Source of the DNA: Cannabis sativa
Lineage: Eukaryota; Streptophyta; Magnoliopsida; Rosales; Cannabaceae
NCBI RefSeq assembly: GCF_029168945.1
Contig: NC_083610.1
Coordinates: 50,733,429-50,797,428, forward strand
Reading direction: 5' to 3'
Length of the DNA stretch: 64,000 nt
Part shown: positions 50,434 to 61,781 of the stretch, piece after piece
Layout: every line of letters begins with the position of its first letter
Numbering within the stretch: the stretch's first letter is position 1
The notes under the pieces: model-generated
Told to the model about the DNA's origin: nothing
The model's input: the letters and a program-made list of their open reading frames with translations, nothing else
Databases searched by the model: none
Translations under genes and position numbers: made by a program

Positions 50434-53400
50434 TTGCAGGACGAAATCGAGGAGCTGATTCGGAGAGGAAAATTCGATAAGTATAAGAAGCGCGAAGAAA
50501 GTCATCCCCGAGCGGATGACAAGGAAGAAAACCAAAATGCGAGTGGTTCGAGAACGCCTCGCAATATTTTAACTATCATTGGAGGACCCCATATCGCAGG
50601 AGACTCCCGCAAGTCGCAAGAGCGATATGCCAGAGAAGCCAAGGAGAAGCTGCTCACCAATGTGAACAATCTTAGTGAGCGGCCAGAGAAACTGTTTAAG
50701 AAGGAATGCGACGACATCACCTTTATGGAGAGCGATGCGAGATGGGTCCATCACCCACATTCCGATGCACTAGTTATCATAGCTAATATTGGCAGAGATA
50801 ATGTCCACCGCATACTCGTGGACAATGGAAGTTCAGTGAATCTGTTGAACTTCCAAGCCTTCAAACAAATGGGATTGCAGGAGAAGGACCTGCGACCTGT
50901 GACGTCAAGCATATACGGTTTTACTGGCGACGTCATCGCACTAAAAGGAATGATCAAACTCCCAATCACCTTGGGAACCGCCCCAGTAACAGCTAAATCA
51001 ATGGCTGACTTCGCAGTAATCGGCCAGTATTCAGCATATAATGTTGTGATTGGTCGACCAATCTTGAAGGAGATGAAGATCATAACCTCGATCTATCATC
51101 TCACAATGAAGTTTCCTACTCCTGCTGGAGTAGCATCTGTGCGAGGAATCCAGGCAGACTCGCGAGAATGCTACAACACAGCAGTCAAGCTCGCGGAGAA
51201 AAGGTCGGTAAATGTTATCTACCTGTTAGAGGCACCACCTCCTCGCCAAGAGGTCCTCAGAATTGAGGAGGTACCGCACGTGGACGAACCAGATTTGGAT
51301 CCAAGAATCCTCGATCATACCGCCGCAGCACAAGCCGCGGAAGACACCATTAAGGTACCTATAGATCCTGTAGATAATAGCAAAGTTTTAAAAATTGGTT
51401 CTAAGCTAAATTTTCAGCAGCGAGAACAACTAATGATCTTTTTGAAACAAAATCTTGATGTTTTTGCTCGGAAATATTCAGATATGGTCGGAATATCTCC
51501 GCAGGTCATGTGTCATCGCTTGAACATTGACCCCGAGGTGCGAGGTGTCCGACAAAAGCGCCGCAAAATGGACCCCGCGAGGTACCAAGCGCTAAAAGAA
51601 GAAGTCAACCGCCTCCTAGCCTGCGGCTTTATACGAGAGTCGTTTTACCCCAACTGGTTAGCGAATCCCGTACTCGTGCCCAAGCCTAACGGCTCATGGC
51701 GCACATGCGTTGACTTTACAGATCTAAATAAAGCCTGTCCCAAAGACAGCTTTCCCCTTCCTAGCATTGACCAACTTGTTGATGCCACTGCAGGTCATGA
51801 ACTTCTGAGCTTTATGGACGCATACTCGGGATATAATCAAATCTCGATGTATGAGCCCGACCAGGAGCATACCTCGTTCATTACTGATCGAGGACTATAC
51901 TGTTACAAAGTAATGCCTTTTGGTTTGATAAACGCAGGTGCGACTTATCAGAGGCTTGTAAACATGATGTTCGCAAATCTCATTGGAAACACCATGGAGG
52001 TATATGTTGACGATATGCTCATAAAATCTCAACATGCGAAGGAACATATTGCCCATTTACAGGCCATGTTCGATATATTGCGTCGATATAAGATGCGGCT
52101 AAACCCTCTGAAATGCGTCTTTGGAGTTGGCTCCGGGAAATTCCTTGGGTTCATGGTTAACCAGCGAGGAATAGAAGCCAATCCCGCGAAGATTAGGGCA
52201 TTGGTGGAAATGCCATCACCAACTAAGCCAAAAGAGGTCCAAAGCCTCACAGGTAATGTCGCTGCCTTAAATCGCTTTATATCGCGATCTTCTGATAAGT
52301 GCAAAGAGTTTTTTCAGATTCTAAAAGGCAATAAAAAGTTCCAATGGACCGAAAAATGCGAGGAGGCTTTTCAAGCCTTAAAAACGCATTTGGGGCAACC
52401 TCCGATCTTATCAAAGCCCATGACCGGCGAAGTCCTGTCCATCTACTTAGCAGTGTCAGAATACGCGATTAGTTCGGTACTAATACGCGAGGATCAAGGG
52501 CGAAAATACCCGGTGTATTATGTCAGTAAACGATTACTGGATGCCGAGACACGCTATCCCAAAATAGAAAAGTTGGCGTTCGCCTTGGTATTATCATCGA
52601 GAAAATTGCGACCTTATTTCCAGGCTCACAGTGTCGAAGTCTTGACAAACTACCCTTTAAGACAAGTCTTAGCAAAACCAGAAACATCAGGGAGGTTGTT
52701 GAAATGGGCAATGGAGTTAAGCCAATTCGATATGAAGTATGAACCAAGAACTGCGATCAAGGGGCAAGCCGTGGCAGATTTTATCCTTGAATTTCCAAGC
52801 ACCAAAGTGGCACTCATAGAAGACCAGATCAACGTTGCTATAACCAACAAAGAGATGTGGACATTGTATGTCGACGGAGTCTCGAACAGCGAAGGTTCTG
52901 GGGGTGGGATCTTATTAATCAGTCCTAGCAATTTTAAGGTACACGCTGCTTTACGTTTTGAGTTTTCTGCATCTAACAATGAAGCCGAGTATGAGGCTCT
53001 AATCGCAGGATTGAAGCTCGCTCTCGAGATGAAAATCGAGTATCTACAGGCATTTAGCGATTCCCAAATCGTGGTATGTCAGGTGAATGGAGAATATCTG
53101 GCCAGAGGTGGGAGATTGGTTAAGTACTTAGCCATTGTATGCGAGCTCATGCAGAAATTCAAGAAAGTGGTCGTGTCTCGAGTACCGCGTGCTCGAAATT
53201 TGCACGCAGACGCACTGGCCCATTTGGCCTCAACTAGGGAAGCCGAGTTGCTCGATGTAATTCCAGTGGATGTATTGGCCCACCCAACTATAAATCAAGA
53301 AGAGATCATGGAAATAGATACCGCTCAAGAAGTCACCTGGATGACTCCGATAGTCGCATACTTGAAAAAGGGCGTTCTACCCGATGACAAGGTAGAAGCA

Positions 53401-53574
53401 AGAAAACTGCGACAACGAGCCGCCCGATATGTCATATACGATAAAAGGTTGTATCGTAGAAGTTTTAGTCAACCGCTACTCAAATGCATCGACGGTGAAG
53501 AGTGCGACTACATACTACGTGAGGTACATGGGGGAATTTGTGGAAATCATACAGGGGTAACTCCCTTGCGTTAA
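50434..53574 (+). pseudogene. Tat polyprotein: protease, RT, RNase H, second RNase H
   Basis: A 1046-codon open frame, entered from gag (the TTG at 50434 is not a true start). Protease: RILVDNGSSVNLL at about residues 125-137 and VVIGRPILKEM near 205. RT: VDFTDLNKACPKDSFPLPSI, then SFMDAYSGYNQI and MPFGLINAGATYQ, with catalytic YVDDM intact at about residue 525. Gypsy RNase H: SIYLAVSEYAISSVLI (the first acidic residue altered) and a degraded TNYPLRQVL. Second RNase H from about residue 805: LYVDGVSNSEGSGGGILL, SASNNEAEYEALIAGL and FSDSQIVVCQVNG, with its D, E and D residues present. It ends at the start of integrase, where a frame change near 53560 follows. Confidence 0.94.
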
Positions 53575-54572
53575 AAATCATGCGACAAGGGTATTACTGG
53601 CCAACCTTGCGACAGGATGCTTTCGCTTTCGCGAAGAAATGCGACAAATGTCAGCGAATAGCCACATATACCCACCAACCTCTGAGTAACTTACATTCTA
53701 TCACAAGTCCATGGCCTTTCGCAGTATGGGGAATTTACTTAATAGGCGAGCTTCCCAAAGGAAAAGGCGGAGTCAAGTATGCAGTAGTCGCGGTAGACTA
53801 TTTTACAAAATGGGCCGAAGCCAAAGCACTAGCAACCATCACAGCGACTAAATTGCGCGAGTTTGTCTACAACTCCATAATTTGTCGATTTGGCATCCCT
53901 TACAAACTCATCTCAAACAATGGAAAGCAGTTCGATTGTAAAGAGATGCGGCAATTATGTGACGATATGGGAATTAAGAAGGCATTCTCCGCAGTTGCTT
54001 ACCCGCAAAGCAACGGACAAACTGAAGCTGTTAACAAAATAATAAAGCACACAATCAAAGGGAAACTCGAAGAACGTAAGGGGACCTGGCCAGATGAGCT
54101 CTCGCAAGTTCTTTGGTCTTATAATACAACTCCTCGCTCCACGACTGGTGACACACCTTTCTCGCTTTCCTATGGGTGCGAGGCCATGGTACCAGTCGAG
54201 ATTGGGGCAGGATCCCTACGAAGAGATGTGTTCAATATCTCGTAAAATGAAGAAAAACAGTCACTCTACCTCGATCTTCTGGAAGAAAAACGCGATCAGG
54301 CGTACTTGAAAAATGCGGCTTACCAGTGGCGAACCGCAAGATACTTCAATTCCAAGGTCAAGGCAAAAATCCTGCGAACAGGAGACTTGGTCCTTCGAAG
54401 AGTAATGCCAAATACCAAGAACCCAGCGCATGGGGTCTTCGGAGATAATTGGGAAGGACCATATCTCATCGCGGAAAAGATTGGTGACGCAACATACCGG
54501 CTCGCAGCACTCGATGGTACTGCGATTCCACGAGCTTGGAATGGCGAAAGCCTAAAATTCTATTATCAATAG
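53538..54572 (+). pseudogene. Integrase of the Tat element, catalytic residues lost
   Basis: The frame 53538-54245 plus 54306-54572, separated by a TAA at 54243-54245 in the same frame. HHCC zinc region with CDKCQRIA near 53641-53665. In the core, the first catalytic Asp is Tyr (WGIYLIGELPKGKGG; codon 53736-53738) and the second is Asn (LISNNGKQF; codon 53916-53918); the Glu in NGQTEAVNKI is kept. The C-terminal part has GDLVLRRVMPNTKNPAHGVF and GPYLIAEKIGDATYRLAALD. Even without the stop this enzyme should be unable to integrate DNA. Confidence 0.93.
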
Positions 54573-54959
54573 TACTCGCATTATCTGATTTGTATTCGCC
54601 TTGTACTTATACTTAGTCATTTTTTATATATAAAAAAAAATCCTAAGTATAGGGGGTATATATACCATAATGTACTATTGATTATATAAAGGAAATTCTT
54701 CAAGTTTAAATTTTCAAGTCTTGTGAGATTTTCTACTTATTACACCATGCTGTAATTAAAGTCGAAATATTATAGATATTAAAACGCGAGTACCCGTGTA
54801 CTGCGAAAATGTTAAAAAATAGATATCCCCGCGAGGATATGAAGTTGTCCAAAATAAAAAGCAAACTTGTCTAAGTACAGAGTGCGAGTACCTCTATACC
54901 GCATAAAAAAAAACTAAAAAGAAATATAGTTCAACATAAGCAAATATAAAAGGAAAAAG
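54573..54959 (+). other. Gap between Tat integrase and the antisense gene
   Basis: AT-rich, no ORF. The two genes converge here, so their 3' ends and poly(A) signals should lie within it; A-rich runs occur at 54635-54645 and 54904-54920. Confidence 0.5.
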
Positions 54960-57073
54960 TCAAGCATTGGGAGCGACAGGAACAGATTCATCCGCGACTT
55001 TGCTGACTGCCTCGTTCTCGACTTCCTCAACCTCCACGACCTCGGTCTCCTCGAGAAGGTTCCCTCCACCACCTTGTGTTGGTGTGGGTGACATAGCGCG
55101 AAAAGCCTCGGCCATTTCTGCGGCGTCTGCTCCAAGGATCGAGAAGTCGAAGTCTGGAACCTTAGAAAGAGTGGTGTAGATGTAGTCCGAGACCGCCTGG
55201 TCATACTGCTTTTTCCCGTTCTCCTTCTCGGTTTCCAAGTCGCGAGACATCTCTTCGACCTTCGCCTGTGCGTTCTTGGCCTCTAGCTCAGCTTGCTCCT
55301 TGGCCTTGCGGAGTTCCTCGCAGCTCCTTGTCCTTAGAAGACGCATCTTGTTTCAGCTTCTTATTGTCTTCTTGAAGCTGAGCAATATGTTTCTTCGCAA
55401 GTTCAACCTCTTTGGACCCAGTAGCAAAAGCCTTCGAGAACGTAGCCATGAACTGCGAAGCTAACTCGGCAGAGCGAGGCAGCAGCTCCTCGGTAGGAGC
55501 CTTGTCAATCTTCGACAGGAACTCATCGCTGACAAATCTCTCCTGAAGGTACAACACATGGCGAGCTCGAACCACTGGGTCGATCACAACCTTCTTCCCT
55601 TTCTCTTGATGCCCTTAGCAGGCCTCTTGGAGGAATCTGCGACAGGAGTAACCACCACGTCTCTTTCCTCTTCTGGGAGGTAATAGGGGAAGTCGCTGCT
55701 GTCCCAGGCTTCAGTTTGCGGTTGAGCATAGGAGCGGACTTTAGGAAAGTCATTTTTGTAATTACAAAAGGAAAAAATAAGGGTTAATACTAATAAGGAT
55801 GAAAATTCTAACACCCTAGTCTATGTATGCGATAAAATACCTGATGATGGTCGAGGAGTTTGCTTGGAAAGACATTTATCAATTCGCTCTTGTTGCTTTT
55901 CAGAAGGTTCCTTATACACCGGCTCTCTCCAAAAACTCGCGTTCTCAGGGATCAGTTTGTGTTCGCGAAGTTTAGCAGTCATACACAACAATCGCCAGTC
56001 GCGATCTTGTACAGGAAGGCTCCCAAGAACTTCAGCTGTCTCTCTGTGAGTCGCGTCAAGTGTAGGGCGAGATGGTCTATATGCGAAAACAAAAAAGAGC
56101 GAGTTAGCTTAAAACCTCAAAGTAACTTAGAAAAATGTCTAAGTCAGGAAACATGCGACATACTAGGTCGACGGTTAAAGTCAGTTCTAATCCCTGGGAC
56201 TTTGAATATGTAGAACCATTTTGATTTCCAATCTCCCATATTAGATACCATGCCTTCTACCCCGTTAATTTCAGAAGTCGCCCATTTGTTGAAGCAATAG
56301 AAACCATTGTGAAGACCTACGCTTTTTATATCATAGAAGTAGCTAAACTCTTCTACTGTGGGAGCCCTATGTACGTACTCCATATACATCGCATAAAAAG
56401 CCAGGGTTGTGCGATAACTGTTGGGGGTTAGCTGGAAAGGAGACACGTCATAACGTTTGAGGATAGCCGCGATAAAGGGATGAAAAGGGACTGATACCCC
56501 ACATCGGAGAATGGGTATTGAGATTACCACATCCTCTGTGGGAATAATTGCGGGATTGGTAAAAGGAAGGTGCGCCCTCTGAGTCGGTTTAGGTCGCAAA
56601 GAAGCAAGTCGCAACAGGTTTAGCTTCGTAAAGGTAGTGAGGTCCGATTTAGTAACTCTCGAAACCAAATCCTCGCACGAAAAAGGCTCGTTCAGCTGGG
56701 TGTCGTCCCCCGAATCAGTTCCGCTCCCTTCTGCCTCTTCTTCCTCCTCTCCTGATTCGCGAGCTGGGGCAGTCCAGTCGTCATCCATCTCTTCGACCTC
56801 GACGTCAGGGGCATGCCTGGAGTGAATAAGATAATCGCGGGCTGACACCGTAGACTCGCTGTCTCGAATATCAATGGCACCTGGTTCAGCGAGCTCCTGC
56901 ACCATTTTCTCGATGTCCGCAGAAGACATCGGACCTAGTTCTATACCTACAGTAGGTGCGATCTCCTCTTCTGAGATCGAAGTCGGGATAAAGCTATCTT
57001 CCTCCTGGTCCTCGTCGCCGTCGAATGCATTGCATCCCGAGCCGAGCGGCTGACTATCCGACAGGTCGCTCAT
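54960..57073 (-). CDS. Antisense gene of the Tat element (gypsy-type transposon protein)
   Basis: On the strand opposite to gag-pol. First coding exon 56164-57073: ATG at 57071-57073, an acidic N-terminus, then a globular block with CGVSVPFHPFIAAILKRYDV and SPFQLTPNSYRTTLAFYAMY, matching the plant family called putative gypsy type transposon (PF04195). A GTATGT donor follows at 56163. Likely further exons are 55841-56076 and 54960-55738, the last with a coiled coil rich in Glu/Lys/Ala (AELEAKNAQAKVEEMSRDLE) and the conserved VPDFDFSILGADAAEMAEAF block, ending TGA at 54960-54962. The join to the second exon is off by one base as I read it, and a one-base frame change sits near 55600, so this copy is probably not fully intact. 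Antisense ORFs of this kind are known in Tat-lineage elements; their role is unknown. Confidence 0.7.
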
Positions 57074-58210
57074 CTGAAAGATAGAAGATCTTTTCAGCGT
57101 GGTGAATGTGTGAAAACAGAATAAGTGATCTCACTCGCATATAAACTATAAAGTCGCACTTGATAGAATGGTCCGCATTCTCGCGAATACTGACCACCCC
57201 ATAAATATGCGAGTAGAGTGAATACTAAATATGCAAATAGAAAAGCATCCCAATAAATGGTTAGGAGTGTCCTGGTAACCCCAGCGACATGCGTCTTCCG
57301 GCATGACCCCGAGGCGACGAGGAGACACCCACCATTTCAAGGAGTCTAACTAAAGTCGCAACCTGCGAATAAGTCACGCATCCTGGGCTAAGCGATATAC
57401 CTCTAGAAACGGCTGGGAGAAACTCAATGACTCAAGGGGCATGCGTTCTCAAGCATGACCGTAAAGTTACTGAGGTACTCCCACCGTTTCGAGAATATCT
57501 ACCAGCCAAAGAGTACGCTCATTAGAACATTAACGCATGTCGCAAATGGCTGGGTGTATCACAGTATCTCAAGGGACAAATAATCGCATATATGACCAAT
57601 AGAATACTGTGACACATCCACCATTTTGAAGACTCAGTTAATGTTCTCGCGACCAAATTCACAGAATACAAAATCCTAAAGATCTAGGCAACAATCAGAA
57701 GTAATTAAGTCTCGCAAATATGCGAGTATTCGAAGTGTTTGTCCGAATACCCGCGAGTATTCAAAGCATGAAACAGTGCCTATTCAAGCATTTCTTATAT
57801 GGTATGCGATTATGCCAATTTACAGGTCATTTTTATGAAATTACCCAGTTTTTTACCTAAAAAACGTAGCCTCATATATATCCCCTACAAACATTCATTC
57901 CTAAACTCTCTCATGCATATCAAAAACAAAAAAATAAAACCCAGAAGACACAGTTCTCACTCAAACCGAAAACAAAACATAGAGAAGATTCGAGAACTAA
58001 CCTTTTGCTTCTGATAAATTTGTTCCCACGATTCGCCCTTAACAGCACTGTAGAATCAAGGAAAAACCCACGGAGAAAGGCGAAAAAACTAGGCAATTTA
58101 TGGAAGTATCTTTGGTGGTTTCTCTAAAAGAGAAGAAACAAGGAAGTTTAAGGAAGTTAAAGAAAATGAGGGAAAATGGGATTTTTGGTTCGAATCAGGG
58201 GGTTTAAATA
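57074..58210 (-). promoter_or_regulatory. 5' UTR exon, intron and TATA-like box of the antisense gene
   Basis: On the minus strand TATTTAAACC (58201-58210) is a TATA-like box. A pyrimidine-rich leader follows, ending AAAAG at 58002 directly before GTTAGT (donor, 58001). The matching acceptor TTTCAG at 57074-57079 lies immediately before the ATG at 57073. So a 928-bp intron (57074-58001) separates a non-coding first exon from the coding region. The intron holds three palindromes (separate entry). Inference from signals only. Confidence 0.5.
57256..57628. repeat. Three related imperfect palindromes
   Basis: Units at 57256-57337, 57406-57490 and 57543-57628, each 82-86 bp, with arms of about 18-26 nt. 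Arms open with aaatggt(t/g), gaaacggctggg and caaatggctggg and close with the complementary ccaccattt, cccaccgtttc and ccaccatttt. The loops share catgcg..catgacc-like words (the third is more diverged). Spacing is about 150 and 137 bp. Confidence 0.85.
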
Positions 58211-58469
58211 CCCAAATCCCTAATTAATTGGGATCACGACACGTGGCAATTAGAAGGCCCAGAGTCACCCAATCCAACGGCCAAAGATGCCACGCTTACA
58301 CAGAAACCGAAGAGTTTTGTGACGTGGCATCATAAATGCAATAAAAGTAATGATTATAGCCATCATTTTTCGAAACCCTCGAAGGTACAACCAAAGGTCA
58401 CCTCCTCGTGACAACCTTTCACTTGTCTCTTGAATATAGTTTCCCTTTTGTGACCGCACCTTTCACATC

Positions 58470-58487
58470 GCGAAACTAGGGGCATGT
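58470..58487 (+). promoter_or_regulatory. Polypurine tract of the Tat element
   Basis: The sequence cgcgaaactaggggcatg directly precedes the 3' LTR. It is short and less pure than usual. Confidence 0.6.
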
Positions 58488-59334
58488 GTTATAGTGAGAT
58501 TTCTCTCACCTAGAAACTCGAGACCAGACCCCTATTTAGAGGACACGTATACTCAGATTTCCCAAAGAAAGCTGAGATGTCCCTGAGGGAGTCCTCGAAG
58601 TTTTAAACCTTGCTTAAGATAGAATCAGCGAGAGGAAGCGAGCATGACCAAAGTCTAATCGCATCCGAGACAAGAGAGTAGCTCGCATACATCGAACTAT
58701 ATGCGAGTATCCTCCCCGTGTCCGTGTATAAACCAGGAGAACGACTCTCTGTAAATGCAAGTTGGTTCTAAGAACCCTGCAGCCTTGATAAACCAATATA
58801 GACTTGTATGTCTAGGTCCTATCAGCCCGTCATACGATGTCCACAAAAGGCGACTATTTAAGGACGCAGACATCCTAAACATAACGATAAACCCGCGAGT
58901 TTATCACCAGAATATGAACAGACAACTCGTAGATTTGGAAGACGCATACGTTGATGAACTTAGTAACTGCCGTTCATTTATTAATATAAACGTTGTTTAG
59001 TTAATTATTGTAATTCAATGTGTAAAAACGGATTGACAATGAATGAAATCCTTGTATAACTAATCGGACACCTGCTTTGTATATAAAGGGGTGATCCACC
59101 GTGAAATGGCATCTACAAAACTCTTACTACAGTGGACTAAGCAGACCGTGATCTGACTGAACCACTATAATTCTTTGTCTCATTGTTATTTCCAGTTTTT
59201 TGTTAATCATTTCTCATTCCCAGTTTGAGTACTCGCCATTCTAGGTTGAATACTCGCACTTGTTCTTCACGTAAATTTCTTCTTGTTACTAATAGTATCA
59301 TATAATCTGGTGTTGCAAAATTCACTCGACAACA
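58488..59334 (+). repeat. 3' LTR of the Tat element
   Basis: 847 bp, colinear with 47667-48511, starting TGTTATAGTGAG and ending TCGACAACA. It differs at about 15 positions and has a 3-bp insertion near 58882. TATA box at 59080-59088. Confidence 0.95.
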
Positions 59335-59397
59335 TAAAACTATTGGAGGTTTTGCCACAATTAACCCTTAGTTTAATTGAATATAATGTTAATATAA

Positions 59398-59517
59398 GCT
59401 ACCAATGGGTGAAGGAGGGATGGAAAAAGGGAGAAATCATGGGTTCGAACTCAAGACCATTAAATTATTAAGCTATTAAAGAGATTGCAATACCATTATG
59501 CTATACTCAAAAAAATA
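59398..59517 (+). mobile_element. SINE-like insertion with 19-bp target duplication
   Basis: A 120-bp insert flanked by identical 19-bp direct repeats, gaatataatgttaatataa, at 59379-59397 and 59518-59536. It has a box B-like GGTTCGAACTC (about 59443) and a weaker box A-like TACCAATGGG (59400), and ends in an A-rich tail (aaaaaaata). On the minus strand TAGCATAATGG also resembles box A, so orientation is not certain; the A tail favours plus. Confidence 0.6.
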
Positions 59518-59664
59518 GAATATAATGTTAATATAATAGTAATATAATATAATAAGAAATTAAGAATGGTAATGAGAATTGATTACGACTTTTAGTTTAT
59601 TGTTAGAATAAATGTTAAAATACGTGATAAATTAATAAAATTATTCTCTCTTTAATTTTTATTC

Positions 59665-61678
59665 GGGTAAATACTATTTTAGACCCTGTGTTTTGCAAAA
59701 GTTAACAATTTGACCCTCTGTTTTGTTAAATGACAAAATGGACTCTGTATTTTCTAAAATGGTACAAATAGGACCCTGAACTAGGGTTGTGCATGGGTTG
59801 GGTTGGCCAGGTTGAAGGTATTTTAATGAGCCAACCCAATGAGATCGGCCTATTAAATTCTAACCCATTCATATTAAGTTTTATTTACAACCCAACCCAA
59901 TCCAACCCATTTTAAATCGGGTTGGATTGGGTTGGGTTGGGTTAAAACCCTTATTTTTTTATAATTAAAACTTAAAATTTTGAGCAAAATTTCCCATGAT
60001 TAAATGTAAAGTTCAATAGTTCATCAAAAGTCTAAACATTAAAAATCAATTTTTACAGTCTTGCAAATTCAAAATAAGTACTAAAGTTAATTAAATTGTC
60101 CAAAATATTTACCAACTTAAAAAAAATACATCAATTAATAATGCCAATAATCTTCACCTTTGGTGATGCTTTGACCTTTGGTTTGTTACCTATTATTCAA
60201 AAAATGAAGCTACTCAAATTATTTGTATTAAATTACCAAAATAAAATAAAGAACATTGTTAATTTATAAATCAATTATTATAAAAGAAAAAAAAATAATA
60301 ATTAAAAAAAATCAACAACTTAGCAATCTAGATAAAACTACTAATTATCTAAAAACAAAACTAACAAGTAAAAAATTTACATAAATCACAAAGACACCAA
60401 AAATCATAACATACACTACTGTTTTATTTATCAAATAAAATAACCATTATTAAAATTAGCAAAAATCAAATTAGAATTAAACATACAAAAATCAATAACA
60501 AATCAAAATAGTTGCAAAAATTATCAAAATAATTATATTATAAAAATCAAATAAATAAGATTAGTACATATTCATAAAATGAAAAATCGCTATTACTAAA
60601 TTATTGCAATATAAATTTAAAAATACTCGGAAAAAAAATTATTACTACATATTCATAAAATAAAAAGTCAGCATTACTAAATATTCATCACTAATATTAA
60701 AAAAGAAAAAAAAACAAATGAGATCAAGAGTCAAGAAATAACGTGACAATGAAAAGTGAGAGCCAAAGTAGCGTGGTGTGCGACAGTCCTTGCTTAAACA
60801 CTTTCAGCAAACAAACAGAAAAAAAAATAGTAAGACTAAAAGTATTGAGATTAGAAATTTGAAGTGAGAAATAATCTCATTGAACAAAAAAAAAAAAAAG
60901 AAGAAAAGAAAAAGTTACCTCTGGCGAGAACGAAATGGGATGAGAATGGACCCTTGTCTGAGCTGTGTGCGTGCATCGGAGGAGGCGGATCCAAACTTTC
61001 TGTGTGAAAGAGAGATAGAGAAATGAGTTGAGAGAGAGAGATAGAGCAATGAGTTGAAAAGAGAGAAAGTTGAAGGCGGCTGGTGAATGAGGGGAATGTG
61101 TTGATGATTTGTTATGTTTTTAGGGTTAGGGTTAGATAATAAATATAAATACATATATGTGAGCAAAGTAGCAGGCCCAATTCAAATTGTCTAAAGCCCA
61201 TAAAATATTATGTATTTTTTTTTTCAAAAAGTCGGGTTGGGTTGGGTTCATTGGCCCATAAACTGCCCAACCCATTTCCGACCCAAAACTAAACGGGTTG
61301 GCATTTTTTAAACCAATTGCTATTCGGCCCAACATTAAAGGGGCTATTTCGGCCCAAAATTAGGTTGGGTCGGCCGATTTGGTCGGCCCATCGGGCTAAA
61401 TGCTCAGCCCTACCCTGAACTGATTTTTTATCAAAATAAAAGTTAGTAATAATCCGATCTAAAAGGTGTTATTACAAAACTATTTCTCTTTTTTGTATCT
61501 GTTCGAGTTAGGAATTGTCTTCAAGTTAGTTATATTAAAAAAAAAAGTTGTCAAAAATTAAGCTCAGGGTCCTATTTTTGCCATTTTAGAAAATATAGGG
61601 TCTATTTTGTCATTTAACAAAACAGATGGTCCAATTGGTAACTTTTGCAAGACAGATAGTCCAAAATGGTATTTACCC
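59665..61678. mobile_element. Mutator-like MITE carrying a nested hAT element
   Basis: The ends are inverted copies of each other: GGGTAAATAC at 59665 and its complement ending at 61678, with TIRs of about 115-120 bp (59665-59781 against about 61560-61678). It is flanked by perfect 9-bp duplications tttttattc at 59656-59664 and 61679-61687, the size expected for Mutator-like elements. Without the nested hAT and one copy of its TSD it is only about 375 bp and encodes nothing. Confidence 0.88.
59782..61412. mobile_element. Non-autonomous hAT element
   Basis: 1631 bp with short TIRs (TAGGGTTGTGCAT and, at the other end, TAGGGCTGAGCAT on the minus strand) and perfect 8-bp duplications ccctgaac at 59774-59781 and 61413-61420, the hAT hallmark. 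Both ends carry many GGTTGGG/CCCAACC subterminal repeats, which hAT transposases bind. The interior is AT-rich and has no transposase; a GC-richer part lies at 60920-61090. Confidence 0.92.
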
Positions 61679-61781
61679 TTTTTATTCTTACATAAAAAGA
61701 GAGTACTTAAGTTATTTTATTTTTATTTTATTTAATATTTGTGATGTAATTTTCATTAAATAGTTTATCCAATGTATTTTA

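Larger units (their letters stand above)
47667..59334 (+). mobile_element. Complete Tat-lineage Ty3/gypsy retrotransposon
   Basis: 11,668 bp with LTRs of 845 and 847 bp and 5-bp target site duplications taaaa (47662-47666 and 59335-59339). Plus-strand order: primer-binding site, gag, protease, RT, RNase H, a second plant-type RNase H, integrase. The second RNase H places it in the Tat/Ogre branch. Between pol and the 3' LTR is a 3.5 kb region holding an antisense gene. By eye about 15 substitutions plus a 3-bp indel separate the LTRs (about 1.8%), so the insertion is fairly recent. Confidence 0.94.

Noticed and set aside
57256..57628. CRISPR-like spaced repeats
   Set aside because: Only three units, each a diverged palindrome, in a plant retrotransposon; no array structure or cas genes.
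59489..59505. tRNA gene on the minus strand
   Set aside because: Box-like motifs are present but no cloverleaf with acceptor stem can be drawn; the SINE reading with a 19-bp duplication fits better.
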